Program-made: the position numbers and the translations under genes
Shown here: positions 1-6,970 of the stretch, one piece after another
How the letters are laid out: each line of letters opens with the position of its first letter
How positions within the stretch are numbered: the stretch's first letter is position 1
NCBI GenBank assembly: GCA_964405335.1
Contig: CAYONP010000092.1
Location: 1-22,028 of the forward strand
DNA from: CAYONP01 sp964405335
GTDB lineage: Bacteria > Armatimonadota > UBA10988
Direction: 5' to 3'
DNA length: 22,028 bases
The notes under the pieces: generated by a model
Databases searched by the model: none
Seen by the model: the letters and a program-made list of their open reading frames with translations, nothing else
What the model was told of the DNA's origin: nothing

Positions 1-137
1 GCCGCCGCGAGGTGAGCCATGGACCCGTTCGACGACCTCAAACAGCGCTGTGCCGTCATCGCCGACCTCAACGCCGCCGGCGGATTGCTGCGCTGGGACC
101 AGGAGACCCACATGCCGCCCGGCGGCGCCGAGCCGCG
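1..137 (+). repeat. Direct repeat, left copy (5' end of M32 gene)
   Basis: These 137 bases are identical, base for base, to 3452-3588, which is the ribosome-binding region and first 40 codons of the intact M32 carboxypeptidase gene. The match stops at 137/138, where the two copies diverge abruptly. The repeat begins at the window edge, so its true left end may lie further upstream. Together the copies bracket the copper-resistance segment. Confidence 0.97.
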
Positions 138-189
138 CTCCGCCAGGAATCACGCGGTCATCGATCCGCTCAAGCAGGAACCGGAATGA
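19..189 (+). pseudogene. Chimeric ORF: M32 carboxypeptidase N-terminus fused to an unrelated tail
   Basis: The ORF opens with the same ATG and same first 40 residues (MDPFDDLKQR...) as the carboxypeptidase at 3470. At the repeat breakpoint it runs in frame into 16 residues of different origin ending NHAVIDPLKQEPE and a TGA. That tail is probably the last part of another gene lost when the junction formed. Its stop overlaps the ATG of the next ORF as ATGA, which suggests the tail once ended an operon gene. The metallopeptidase HEXXH site is absent, so no carboxypeptidase activity is expected. I do not recognise the parent of the tail. Confidence 0.7.
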
Positions 190-467
190 GCGCGCAAACC
201 CGGCGCTGGAGCACGTGGGCCGTCGCCCTTGCCCTCCTGGCCGCCGGACCGGGGCGAGGCCGGGGCGAGAGCGTGGCGCCCTTGACGATGACCCTTGGCC
301 CAGTGCCTCAGAACGTCGAACCAGACCTCAGCCTGAGTGATCTCCAGGAAGAGCTCCGCGAACTCGAGACCGTCGCGAAGCAGGACATTGGCCGGTCGCC
401 GACGTCAGACGCTCAGTCGTCGCGATCGCGGGAATGCGGTCTGGCGACCAAGCGGGGAGCGTGTTGA
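186..467 (+). CDS. Small exported protein, unrecognised, possibly truncated
   Basis: A 93-residue ORF that starts at an ATG overlapping the previous stop (ATGA), with AGGAA just upstream. Residues 1-27 look like a Sec signal peptide: basic start (MSAQTRRW), hydrophobic stretch AVALALLAA, then small residues. Residues 35-65 are acidic and helix-prone (SLSDLQEELRELE). The last 30 residues are low-complexity and arginine/serine-rich, as is typical of out-of-frame reading, so the gene may be frameshifted or cut. It sits 80 bases before the copper ATPase and may be a leftover of a periplasmic component of the same operon. No family was recognised. Confidence 0.45.
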   Translation: MSAQTRRWSTWAVALALLAAGPGRGRGESVAPLTMTLGPVPQNVEPDLSLSDLQEELRELETVAKQDIGRSPTSDAQSSRSRECGLATKRGAC

Positions 468-547
468 TGCGTGTGAGACTCGCCTGGGATCCCACGTGCT
501 CCCGGCGATGGCCGGCAGCCCGATAATGAGTGAGGGAGGCGGGATCG

Positions 548-2881
548 ATGGCGGACCATGAGCACCATCACCAGCATCACGACACCCCGACGGCTGACCT
601 GCGTGACCCTGTCTGCGGGATGAAGGTCGATCGTGCCAAGGCGTTGCAGGCCGCTCACCAAGGACAGACCCACTACTTCTGCAGCGAAGCCTGTCTGGCA
701 AAGTTCCAGGTGGATCCGCAGCGTTATCTGACCGACGATGCGCCGGCCGAGCCGATGACTGCGGGCGCGAAGTACACCTGTCCGATGCATCCCGAGATCA
801 TCCAGGACGGGCCGGGCGACTGCCCTATCTGCGGCATGGCCCTGGAGCCGGTCATGCCGGGCGATTCTGAGGCCGAAGACACCGAACTCGCGGCCATGAC
901 GCGCCGGTTCTGGATGGCTCTGATCCTGTCGATCCCCTTGGTCGTGATCGCGATGCGGGAGATGCTCCCGGGCCAGCCACTCGAGGGCCTGGCCTCGCCG
1001 CGGGCGTTCAACTGGCTCGAGTTCGTGCTCGCGACCCCAGTGGTGCTTTGGGCCGGGTTGCCGTTCTTCCAGCGCGGCTGGCGCTCGGTGGTCAACCGCA
1101 GCCTCAACATGTTCACGCTCATCGCTTTGGGCACCGGCGTGGCCTACGCCTACAGCCTTGTCGCGGTGCTGGCGCCGGGGATCTTCCCGGACGCCTTCCG
1201 GGGCATGTCCGGCACCGTCGCCGTCTACTTCGAGGCCGCCAGCGTGATCATCGCCCTCGTTCTGCTGGGCCAGGTCTTGGAACTCAAGGCGCGCACCCAG
1301 ACCAGTTCGGCGATCAAGTCGTTGCTGGGCCTCGCGCCGAAGCAGGCCCGCCGGATGAAGGCCGATGGAAGCGAAGAAGATGTCCCACTCACCAACGTCC
1401 AAGCCGGCGACCGCCTGCGAGTGCGGCCGGGCGAGAAGATCCCGGTCGACGGGGTGGTCGTCGAGGGCCGCAGCGCGGTCGATGAGTCGATGGTCACCGG
1501 CGAACCGATGCCGGTCGCCAAGGAGCCGGGAGCGCAACTGATCGGGGCGACGATCAACGGCACCGGGTCGCTGATCATGGAGGCCGAGCGGGTCGGCGCC
1601 GAGACGCTGCTCTCGCAGATCGTGCAGATGGTCGCCGCGGCGCAGCGCAGCCGGGCCCCGATCCAGCGGTTGGCCGACCTGGTGGCGGCCTACTTCGTCC
1701 CGGCCGTGGTGGCGATCTCCGTGCTCACCTTCATCGCGTGGTCTATCTTAGGACCCGCGCCGGCAATGGTCTATGGCCTGGTCAACGCCGTGGCGGTGCT
1801 GATCATCGCCTGCCCGTGTGCCTTGGGCCTGGCCACCCCGATGTCCATCATGGTGGCGACCGGCAAAGGCGCCCAGGCTGGCGTGCTGTTCAGAAACGCC
1901 GAGGCGATCGAAGTGCTCCGCCAAGTCGACACCCTGGTGGTCGAAAAGACCGGCACGCGGACCGAGGGCCGACCGGAGCTGACCGAAATACGGCCCGAGG
2001 AGGGCTTTGTCGAAGCGTCGCTGCTGCGCTTGGCGGCCAGCCTGGAGCGCGGCAGCGAGCATCCTCTGGCGGCCGCCATCGTCCGCGGCGCGGAGCAACG
2101 CGGCGTGGAACTGAGTTCTGCCGGGTCCTTCGAATCGTTCACCGGACAGGGCGTGACGGGCGAAGTGGACGGGCGACGGGTCGCGCTCGGCAATCACCGC
2201 CTGATGGAATCCCAGCAGGTCGATCCGGCGGCGCTCGTCGCCACGGCGGAGGCCATGCGGGCAGAGGGCCAGACCGTGATGTTCGTCGCGGTCGATGGAC
2301 GGCCGGCGGGGCTGCTCGGCGTGGCCGATCCGCTCAAAGAGACGACCGCCGAGGCCGTTCAGGCGCTCCACGACGACGGCGTGAAGGTGGTGATGTTGAC
2401 GGGCGACAGCCTGACCACGGCCGAGGCGGTGGCGAAACGGCTGGGCATCGACGAGGTGATCGCCGAGGTGCTGCCCGACCAGAAAGCCGCGGTCATCGAG
2501 GATCTGCAGGCCAAGAGTGCCATCGTGGCGATGGCAGGTGACGGCATCAACGACGCCCCGGCGCTGGCTCAGGCGCAGGTCGGCATCGCGATGGGTACGG
2601 GCACCGACGTGGCGATGGAAAGTTCCGGGGTGACCTTGGTGAAGGGCGACCTGCGGGGCATCATGCGGGCGCGGCGCCTGAGCCGGGCCACGATGCAGAA
2701 TATCAAGCAGAACCTGTTCTTCGCATTCGTCTACAATGCGTTGGGGGTGCCCATCGCGGCAGGCGTGCTCTACCCGGCGTTCGACCTGCTGCTCAGCCCG
2801 ATGATTGCCGCCGCGGCGATGAGTCTCAGTTCGGTCTCGGTGATCGGCAATTCCCTGCGGCTGCGCAGGATCGAGTTGTGA
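548..2881 (+). CDS. copA: Cu(I)-type P1B-1 ATPase (CopA-like) with substituted phosphorylation site
   Basis: A 777-residue heavy-metal P-type ATPase of the inner membrane, expected to pump Cu(I) outward. I chose ATG 548 because AGGGAGG at 533-539 lies 8 bases upstream; GTG 530 would overlap that site. Domains in order: His-rich leader (residues 4-11); YHS-type metal domain (DPVCGMKV at 20, paired with YFCSEAC); heavy-metal-binding domain (CPMHPE at 78, CPICGM at 92); transmembrane pairs; actuator TGEP at 317; membrane CPC at 422-424; HP at 505-506; TGDS at 618; GDGINDAP at 664; YN at 729 and MxxSS at 758, which mark the P1B-1 copper class. No HMA domain is present. The invariant DKTGTLT motif reads EKTGTRT at 466-472: the Asp that becomes phosphorylated is Glu (GAA, 1943-1945) and the Leu is Arg (CGG, 1958-1960). 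By family knowledge this should abolish transport, so the gene is either recently inactivated or diverged. Confidence 0.93.
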   Translation: MADHEHHHQHHDTPTADLRDPVCGMKVDRAKALQAAHQGQTHYFCSEACLAKFQVDPQRYLTDDAPAEPMTAGAKYTCPMHPEIIQDGPGDCPICGMALEPVMPGDSEAEDTELAAMTRRFWMALILSIPLVVIAMREMLPGQPLEGLASPRAFNWLEFVLATPVVLWAGLPFFQRGWRSVVNRSLNMFTLIALGTGVAYAYSLVAVLAPGIFPDAFRGMSGTVAVYFEAASVIIALVLLGQVLELKARTQTSSAIKSLLGLAPKQARRMKADGSEEDVPLTNVQAGDRLRVRPGEKIPVDGVVVEGRSAVDESMVTGEPMPVAKEPGAQLIGATINGTGSLIMEAERVGAETLLSQIVQMVAAAQRSRAPIQRLADLVAAYFVPAVVAISVLTFIAWSILGPAPAMVYGLVNAVAVLIIACPCALGLATPMSIMVATGKGAQAGVLFRNAEAIEVLRQVDTLVVEKTGTRTEGRPELTEIRPEEGFVEASLLRLAASLERGSEHPLAAAIVRGAEQRGVELSSAGSFESFTGQGVTGEVDGRRVALGNHRLMESQQVDPAALVATAEAMRAEGQTVMFVAVDGRPAGLLGVADPLKETTAEAVQALHDDGVKVVMLTGDSLTTAEAVAKRLGIDEVIAEVLPDQKAAVIEDLQAKSAIVAMAGDGINDAPALAQAQVGIAMGTGTDVAMESSGVTLVKGDLRGIMRARRLSRATMQNIKQNLFFAFVYNALGVPIAAGVLYPAFDLLLSPMIAAAAMSLSSVSVIGNSLRLRRIEL

Positions 2882-2912
2882 CCGTGTCTCGGCGGTCGCC
2901 TGGAGGGGCCTG

Positions 2913-3228
2913 ATGAAGCTGCGGGACAGCGGGATGCCAGAAGACGCCGATTCGGAATTGCCGCCGCTGCCCGAGGCAGACCTTGACCGCTTGGGGTTGG
3001 GCGATGTGCCGGGCGACGCGGCGGGTTTGGCGGGGGCTACGGGGCTTTGTCGCTGCCGCTGAGCCAGCGGGTTGGCGGTACGCTGTGGACTTATGACATC
3101 GAGCAATCCCTCGTCCGGCGCATTCGCGCGAGCAAAGGCCGAAGGCCGTACCAACCTCACGGCCGAGATCCGCGATTTGTTCGAGAACGGCACCGGGCTG
3201 CCGGATGGAAGTGTCTGCGCAGTTGGAG
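2913..3228 (+). pseudogene. Class I SAM-dependent methyltransferase, frameshifted and truncated
   Basis: Begins with ATG 2913 after GGAGGGG (2902-2907), 31 bases after the ATPase stop. Three reading frames in succession give one continuous methyltransferase-like sequence. Frame one (2913 to about 3022) starts MKLRDSGMPE and includes LDRLGLGDVPGDA. A second frame (about 3023-3125) gives FGGGYGALSLPLSQRVGG and TLWTYDIEQSLVRRIRA, matching motif I (GxGxG) and the acidic end of strand 2. A third frame (about 3120-3222) gives AKAEGRTNLTAEIRDLF and ENGTGLPDGSV. At least two indels are therefore needed. Homology stops where the palindromic element at 3229 begins, and the C-terminal half is missing. 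Read without correction, the first frame ends after 49 codons at 3062. It was probably the distal gene of the copper operon. Confidence 0.72.
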
Positions 3229-3342
3229 GAGACCACCAGAAAGTAGGGGGTCAACCAAATGACGGCACTTCCTGGGAGGGCCAGACAGCGGTCCTTGCAG
3301 CGGATGCGTTGTCTGCCTGACCCCCGACTTCTTGGTGGTCTC
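3229..3342. repeat. Palindromic (REP/MITE-like) element with 25-bp arms
   Basis: The left arm 3229-3253 (gagaccaccagaaag...) and right arm 3318-3342 (...cttggtggtctc) are inverted repeats matching at 22 of 25 positions, separated by 64 bases. The interior has no convincing gene. The inner arm edge (gggggtca) resembles short repeats commonly found next to RAYT transposase genes; that link is inference. The left arm abuts the point where the methyltransferase reading stops, so insertion or recombination at this element probably removed the rest of that gene. Confidence 0.75.
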
Positions 3343-3353
3343 GCACCGCACCG

Positions 3354-3378
3354 GATCGACCGACTGCGGCGGTCGATC
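3354..3378. other. Hairpin, possible terminator
   Basis: The perfect 9-bp stem gatcgaccg/cggtcgatc encloses a 7-base loop, just right of the palindromic element. No T-run follows, so Rho-independent termination is uncertain. The remaining bases up to the carboxypeptidase (3379-3451) are GC-rich and show nothing else recognisable. Confidence 0.5.
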
Positions 3379-3451
3379 GAGCAGGCCGGCGGCCCGCCGG
3401 CGCCGCCACAATGGGCCACCGGCGAGGAGCCCGCCTCTCGCCGTCCAATCA

Positions 3452-3588
3452 GCCGCCGCGAGGTGAGCCATGGACCCGTTCGACGACCTCAAACAGCGCT
3501 GTGCCGTCATCGCCGACCTCAACGCCGCCGGCGGATTGCTGCGCTGGGACCAGGAGACCCACATGCCGCCCGGCGGCGCCGAGCCGCG
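3452..3588 (+). repeat. Direct repeat, right copy (5' end of intact M32 gene)
   Basis: Perfect match to bases 1-137. This copy continues into the full carboxypeptidase gene, so it is the original, and the left copy is the duplicated fragment. The base before it (3451) cannot be compared because the window starts at the repeat. Confidence 0.97.
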
Positions 3589-4966
3589 GGCACTGCAACT
3601 GGCCACCCTCCGCGCCCTGGCGCACCAACAGCTCTGCGACCCGGCGATCGGCCGGCTGCTCGAGCAGCTCGAACCGCGCCTGGCCAGCCTCGACCCGCAC
3701 TCGGACGAGGCGGCCATCCTGCGCCTGACCCGGCGCGACCATGACCGCGCGGTCAAGGTGCCCGAAGAGCTGGTCCGCGAGATGGCCGCCCACGGCGCCC
3801 GCGCGACCGAGGCCTGGCGGACCGCCCGCCGGCAGGATGACTTCAGCCTGTTCCGGCCCTGGCTCGAGCAGGGCATCGCGCTCATGCGCCGGTTCGTCGA
3901 CTGCTTCGCGCCCGAGGGCAACCCCTACGACGTGCTGCTCGACCGCTTCGAGCCGGGCATGACCCAGGCGCGCATCGCCGGCATCTTCGGCGCGATCAAG
4001 CCGCGGCTGGTCGCCCTGGCCGCCAAGATCGCCGCCACCGGCCGGGCTGACGACAGCCCGCTGCGCCGGCGGGTCGATCCCGCGACGCAGATGGACATGG
4101 CCCGCTGGGTGACCGAGGCGATCGGCTTCGACTACTCGCGCGGCCGGATCGACCTGACCACCCACCCATTCTGTTCGAGCACCTCGTATAACGACGTGCG
4201 ACTGACCGTGCGGTTTGATCCCGACCACATCCTGAGCGGTCTGATGGCCGCCATCCACGAGGCGGGCCACGGCCTGCACGGCCAGAACATGAGCCCTGAG
4301 CTGTTTCGCACGATGGCCAACGGCAGTACTTCGGCGATTGCCGAGTCGCAGTCGCGGCTGTTTGAGAACAACCTCGCCCGCGGTGCGGCCTTCTGGCGCT
4401 GGTACCTGCCGCACTTCCAGCAGCAGGCCGGCGGCGTGTTCGACGACCTCGACGCCGAGACGGCCTACGCGGCGGTCAACCGCGTGGCGCCGTCGCTGAT
4501 CCGCGTGCAGGCCGACGAGGTGACCTACGGCCTGCACATCATCCTGCGCTTCGAGCTCGAGGACGCGCTGCTCAACGGCGAGGTCAGCGTCGCCGACGCG
4601 CCGGGCGTGTGGCGCGACAAGATGGAAGAGAGCCTCGGCATCCGCCCGCCGAGCGATGCGACGGGCATCCTCCAAGACATTCACTGGTCGGGCGGCCTGT
4701 TCGGCTACTTCCCCGACTATCTGCTCGGCTCGATGCTCGCCGCGCAGCTCTGGCAGCGGATGGGCGCCGACCAGCCCGGCCGCGAGGCGGCCATCGAAGC
4801 GGGCGAGTTCGGCGACATCCTGACCTGGTCGCGCGAGCAGGTGATGCGCTGGGGCCGCAAGCTGACCATCGACGAGGTGGCCGAGCAGTCGACCGGCCAG
4901 CCGCTGGCCACCGAGCCCTATGCCGCCTACCTCGAGGCGAAGTACGGGGCGCTGTACGGGGTCTGA
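3470..4966 (+). CDS. M32 family metallocarboxypeptidase (carboxypeptidase Taq type)
   Basis: A 498-residue zinc carboxypeptidase, the usual length for the family, which removes C-terminal residues from peptides in the cytoplasm. All M32 signatures are visible: HPF at 232-234, DVRLT at 242-246, the zinc-binding HEAGH at 263-267, and near the C-terminus GIRPPSDATGILQDIHW followed by GYFPDYLLGS. The ATG at 3470 follows GAGGTGAG (3459-3466) and is supported by the conserved N-terminus (LLRWDQET). There is no signal peptide. It is preceded by the decayed copper segment and followed by a cluster of hairpins, so it is probably transcribed alone. Its first 137 bases, including the leader, are duplicated at the left window edge. 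Confidence 0.95.
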   Translation: MDPFDDLKQRCAVIADLNAAGGLLRWDQETHMPPGGAEPRALQLATLRALAHQQLCDPAIGRLLEQLEPRLASLDPHSDEAAILRLTRRDHDRAVKVPEELVREMAAHGARATEAWRTARRQDDFSLFRPWLEQGIALMRRFVDCFAPEGNPYDVLLDRFEPGMTQARIAGIFGAIKPRLVALAAKIAATGRADDSPLRRRVDPATQMDMARWVTEAIGFDYSRGRIDLTTHPFCSSTSYNDVRLTVRFDPDHILSGLMAAIHEAGHGLHGQNMSPELFRTMANGSTSAIAESQSRLFENNLARGAAFWRWYLPHFQQQAGGVFDDLDAETAYAAVNRVAPSLIRVQADEVTYGLHIILRFELEDALLNGEVSVADAPGVWRDKMEESLGIRPPSDATGILQDIHWSGGLFGYFPDYLLGSMLAAQLWQRMGADQPGREAAIEAGEFGDILTWSREQVMRWGRKLTIDEVAEQSTGQPLATEPYAAYLEAKYGALYGV

Positions 4967-4984
4967 GCGGTATCGCCGCCTCGT

Positions 4985-5072
4985 GCGGGCGGGGACGCCC
5001 GCGCTCCGGGCGAACGGGCGCTGCATGGTAGGGCCGCCTCGCCGAGGCGGCCGGCCCGTTCGGCGAACGGGC
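4985..5072. repeat. Cluster of three intergenic hairpins
   Basis: Three stems follow the carboxypeptidase stop. First, gcgggcg/cgcccgc with a 4-base loop (4985-5002). Second, an almost perfect 21-base palindrome ggccgcctcg-c-cgaggcggcc (5032-5052). Third, gcccgttc/gaacgggc with a 3-base loop (5054-5072). The 14-mer ggcgaacgggcgct occurs twice, at 5009-5022 and 5062-5075. The arrangement resembles extragenic palindromic clusters; the first stem may also terminate transcription, although no T-run is present. The rest of the 253-base gap (to 5219) shows only the ribosome-binding site of the next gene. Confidence 0.65.
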
Positions 5073-5219
5073 GCTACCTCGCGTCCTTGCTGTCCACCGT
5101 GACCCCCGTTTACTAGCCGGTAATCAGTCCCCCTCCGGCTCATGGTAGGAAGCCTCCAGACGTGGGATCACGAGCTCGCGAGTGCGAGAGCGTCGGGTGC
5201 GGATGAGGGAGACAGTCCG

Positions 5220-6257
5220 ATGCTCGAGCAGAGTTCCATCCTTCGGCGGCTAGGTCCGCTGTGGCTGCTGGCGCTGATGTCCGGAGCCGCGCCGGCGGTC
5301 GATCTTGATTGGCGAGGGCTCCGTTGGCACGGGTTCGATCACAGCATCTGGCTGACCGACTTCGGCGGCAGCCAGGCGTTGGCCGTCGAGGTGAGCGACA
5401 TCTCCGGCGGCTACTACATCGGTAACGCGGAGCACCAGACCTCGGACGCCTTCCGGGGCGCGGCCGATCAGGCGGTCGTCGTCCAGGTCTACGACGAGGG
5501 GGTCGGCTTCTCCGCGCCGCAACTGCAGGTCTACGACAGCTCTTGGAATCCGGCCAACCCGGGCTCGAACGGCGCCTGGATCATCCTCGGCGCGTGGGAC
5601 GAGCCGGGCGTCGGCAACTACCGGGTCTACTGGGAAGACTACGAGGGCTTCGGCGATGTGCAGTACCTCGACACCGGGGTGCCGCGCACGGCCGGGCTGC
5701 ACACCTTCGGCATCGCTCTGGCGGCCGACGGCTCGGTCAGCCTGTCGATCGACGGGCAGACGTTGGGCATCGACACCAGCGCGCTGTCGCCGGGCATGTT
5801 CGAGTATGTCTACCTGGCGGTCAACGGCTACTTCGACAACCCCGGCGCGATGGCGCTGTTCACCGACGTGAGCCTAAACGGCGGCCTCGATCCGCCGGGT
5901 GACGATCCAGGTCTGCCCGACGTGGTGCAGCTCTCGATCGACGTCCTGCCCTGTTCGCGCCACAACATCGTCAACCTCAACTGGTACGCGGTGCCGGTGG
6001 CCATCCTGGGCGAGACGAGTATCGACGTGAAGAAGATCGACCTGCGCTCGGTGATCTTCGCCGGCGCACGGCCCTGGTTCGCCTGCCTGCGCGACATCGA
6101 TCGCGACCGCGACAAGGACCTGGTGATCTTCTTCCTGACCAGCAATCTGACCCTCACCCCGGCCGACACCGAGGCGACCCTGACCTGCCTCTATGACGGG
6201 CTCGAGGCCGAGGGAACCGACGAAGTCAGAGTGGTGCCGCGTCGGCGTCGCCGCTGA
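5220..6257 (+). CDS. Exported two-domain beta-sandwich protein
   Basis: A 345-residue secreted protein. ATG 5220 is chosen because GGGAGA (5207-5212) lies 7 bases upstream and the result begins with a good Sec signal peptide (MLEQSSILRRLGPLWLLALM, cleavage near APAVD, about residue 26). Residues 30-215 look like a concanavalin/LamG-type jelly roll, ending VSLSIDGQTLGIDTS and LFTDVSLNG. After a proline/aspartate linker, residues 225-330 match a small domain often found at the end of environmental exoproteins: VDVLPC near its start, NLNWYAVPVAILGE, then RDIDRDRDKDLVIFF, which resembles a calcium-binding DxDxDxD loop. The C-terminus is RRRRR. It probably binds sugars or another surface ligand; no catalytic residues were recognised. 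Confidence 0.75.
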   Translation: MLEQSSILRRLGPLWLLALMSGAAPAVDLDWRGLRWHGFDHSIWLTDFGGSQALAVEVSDISGGYYIGNAEHQTSDAFRGAADQAVVVQVYDEGVGFSAPQLQVYDSSWNPANPGSNGAWIILGAWDEPGVGNYRVYWEDYEGFGDVQYLDTGVPRTAGLHTFGIALAADGSVSLSIDGQTLGIDTSALSPGMFEYVYLAVNGYFDNPGAMALFTDVSLNGGLDPPGDDPGLPDVVQLSIDVLPCSRHNIVNLNWYAVPVAILGETSIDVKKIDLRSVIFAGARPWFACLRDIDRDRDKDLVIFFLTSNLTLTPADTEATLTCLYDGLEAEGTDEVRVVPRRRRR

Positions 6258-6288
6258 CGTGCATCGCCGGAGCCACCGCTCCGGTCAT

Positions 6289-6317
6289 CCGCCGCCCGGC
6301 CTGCCCCCGGGCGGCGG
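6289..6317 (+). terminator. Strong GC hairpin after the exported protein
   Basis: A perfect 11-bp stem, ccgccgcccgg/ccgggcggcgg, with a 7-base loop starts 32 bases after the stop. It is followed by gtgctttggg, a weak T-run, so it could be a Rho-independent terminator or a protective 3' hairpin. It lies 54 bases before the next start. Confidence 0.6.
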
Positions 6318-6370
6318 GTGCTTTGGGAGGGAGCCCGCGCGCGGCGGGCAATCGCCGGCCGGAGCCTTAG

Positions 6371-6970
6371 GTGACCGACCGCCTGGCCCGCCAGATCGAC
6401 TTCCTGCTCGAGCTCGACCGGCTCAAGTCCGTGCAGCGCCGCACCGTGCTACTCGACCGCAGCCGTCGCGAGAACAGCGCCGAACACTCGTGGCACCTGG
6501 CCCTGTTTGCCCTGGTGCTGGCCGAACAGGCCAATCAGCCGGTCGACCTGGCGAAGGTCGTGGTCATGGCGCTGGTTCACGACATCGTCGAGATCGACGC
6601 CGGCGACACGTTCATCTACGACGCCGCCGGCGCTGAGTCGAAGGCCGCCCGCGAGCGCGCCGCGGCCGAACGGATCTTCGGCCTGCTGCCCGACGACCAG
6701 GCCGCCGAGTTCCGCGCCGTGTGGGACGAGTTCGAGGCGGCCGAGACGCCCGAGGCGCGCTTCGCCCGGGCGCTCGACCGGCTCCACCCATTGCTCCACA
6801 ACCTCGAGACCGAGGGCCACGCCTGGCGCGAACACGGCATCACCCGCCGGCAGGTGATCGCCGCCAACCGCCCGATGGCCGACGGCGCGGCGGAGCTGTG
6901 GGCCTACGCCGCCGCGCGGATTGAGGCGGCACAGGCGGCGGGGCATCTGGCCGATGAGCCGCCGGACTGA
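6371..6970 (+). CDS. HD-domain phosphohydrolase (HDDC2/YfbR-like)
   Basis: A 199-residue cytoplasmic protein of the HDDC2/YfbR branch of the HD superfamily; characterised members are 5'-deoxynucleotidases acting on dNMPs. The metal-binding pattern is clear: RRENSAEHSWHLAL with His39, LVHDIVEIDAGDTF with His70-Asp71 and Glu74, and a downstream Asp in ARALDRLHPLL. The start is GTG 6371, preceded by GGAG (6361-6364) at 6 bases. The gene ends with TGA directly abutting the stop of the convergent gene. A dNMP phosphatase near a dCTP-deaminase defence gene is notable, but the two are not co-transcribed and this is probably a housekeeping nucleotide-pool enzyme. Confidence 0.9.
   Translation: MTDRLARQIDFLLELDRLKSVQRRTVLLDRSRRENSAEHSWHLALFALVLAEQANQPVDLAKVVVMALVHDIVEIDAGDTFIYDAAGAESKAARERAAAERIFGLLPDDQAAEFRAVWDEFEAAETPEARFARALDRLHPLLHNLETEGHAWREHGITRRQVIAANRPMADGAAELWAYAAARIEAAQAAGHLADEPPD

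Noticed and set aside
1..137. Long target-site duplication of a transposon
   Set aside because: Known duplications are far shorter than 137 bp, and no transposase or integrase lies between the copies; recombination or an assembly artefact fits better.
413..1537. Long minus-strand open frame opposite the copper ATPase
   Set aside because: It mirrors the codon pattern of the ATPase gene, has low-complexity Arg/His/Asp-rich sequence and no family resemblance.
1748..3193. 481-codon minus-strand frame across the ATPase and pseudogene
   Set aside because: A GC-rich shadow frame; the plus strand carries clear P-type ATPase motifs over the same bases.
3449..5143. 564-codon minus-strand frame opposite the M32 carboxypeptidase
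   Set aside because: A shadow of a confidently assigned gene, with no recognisable domain.
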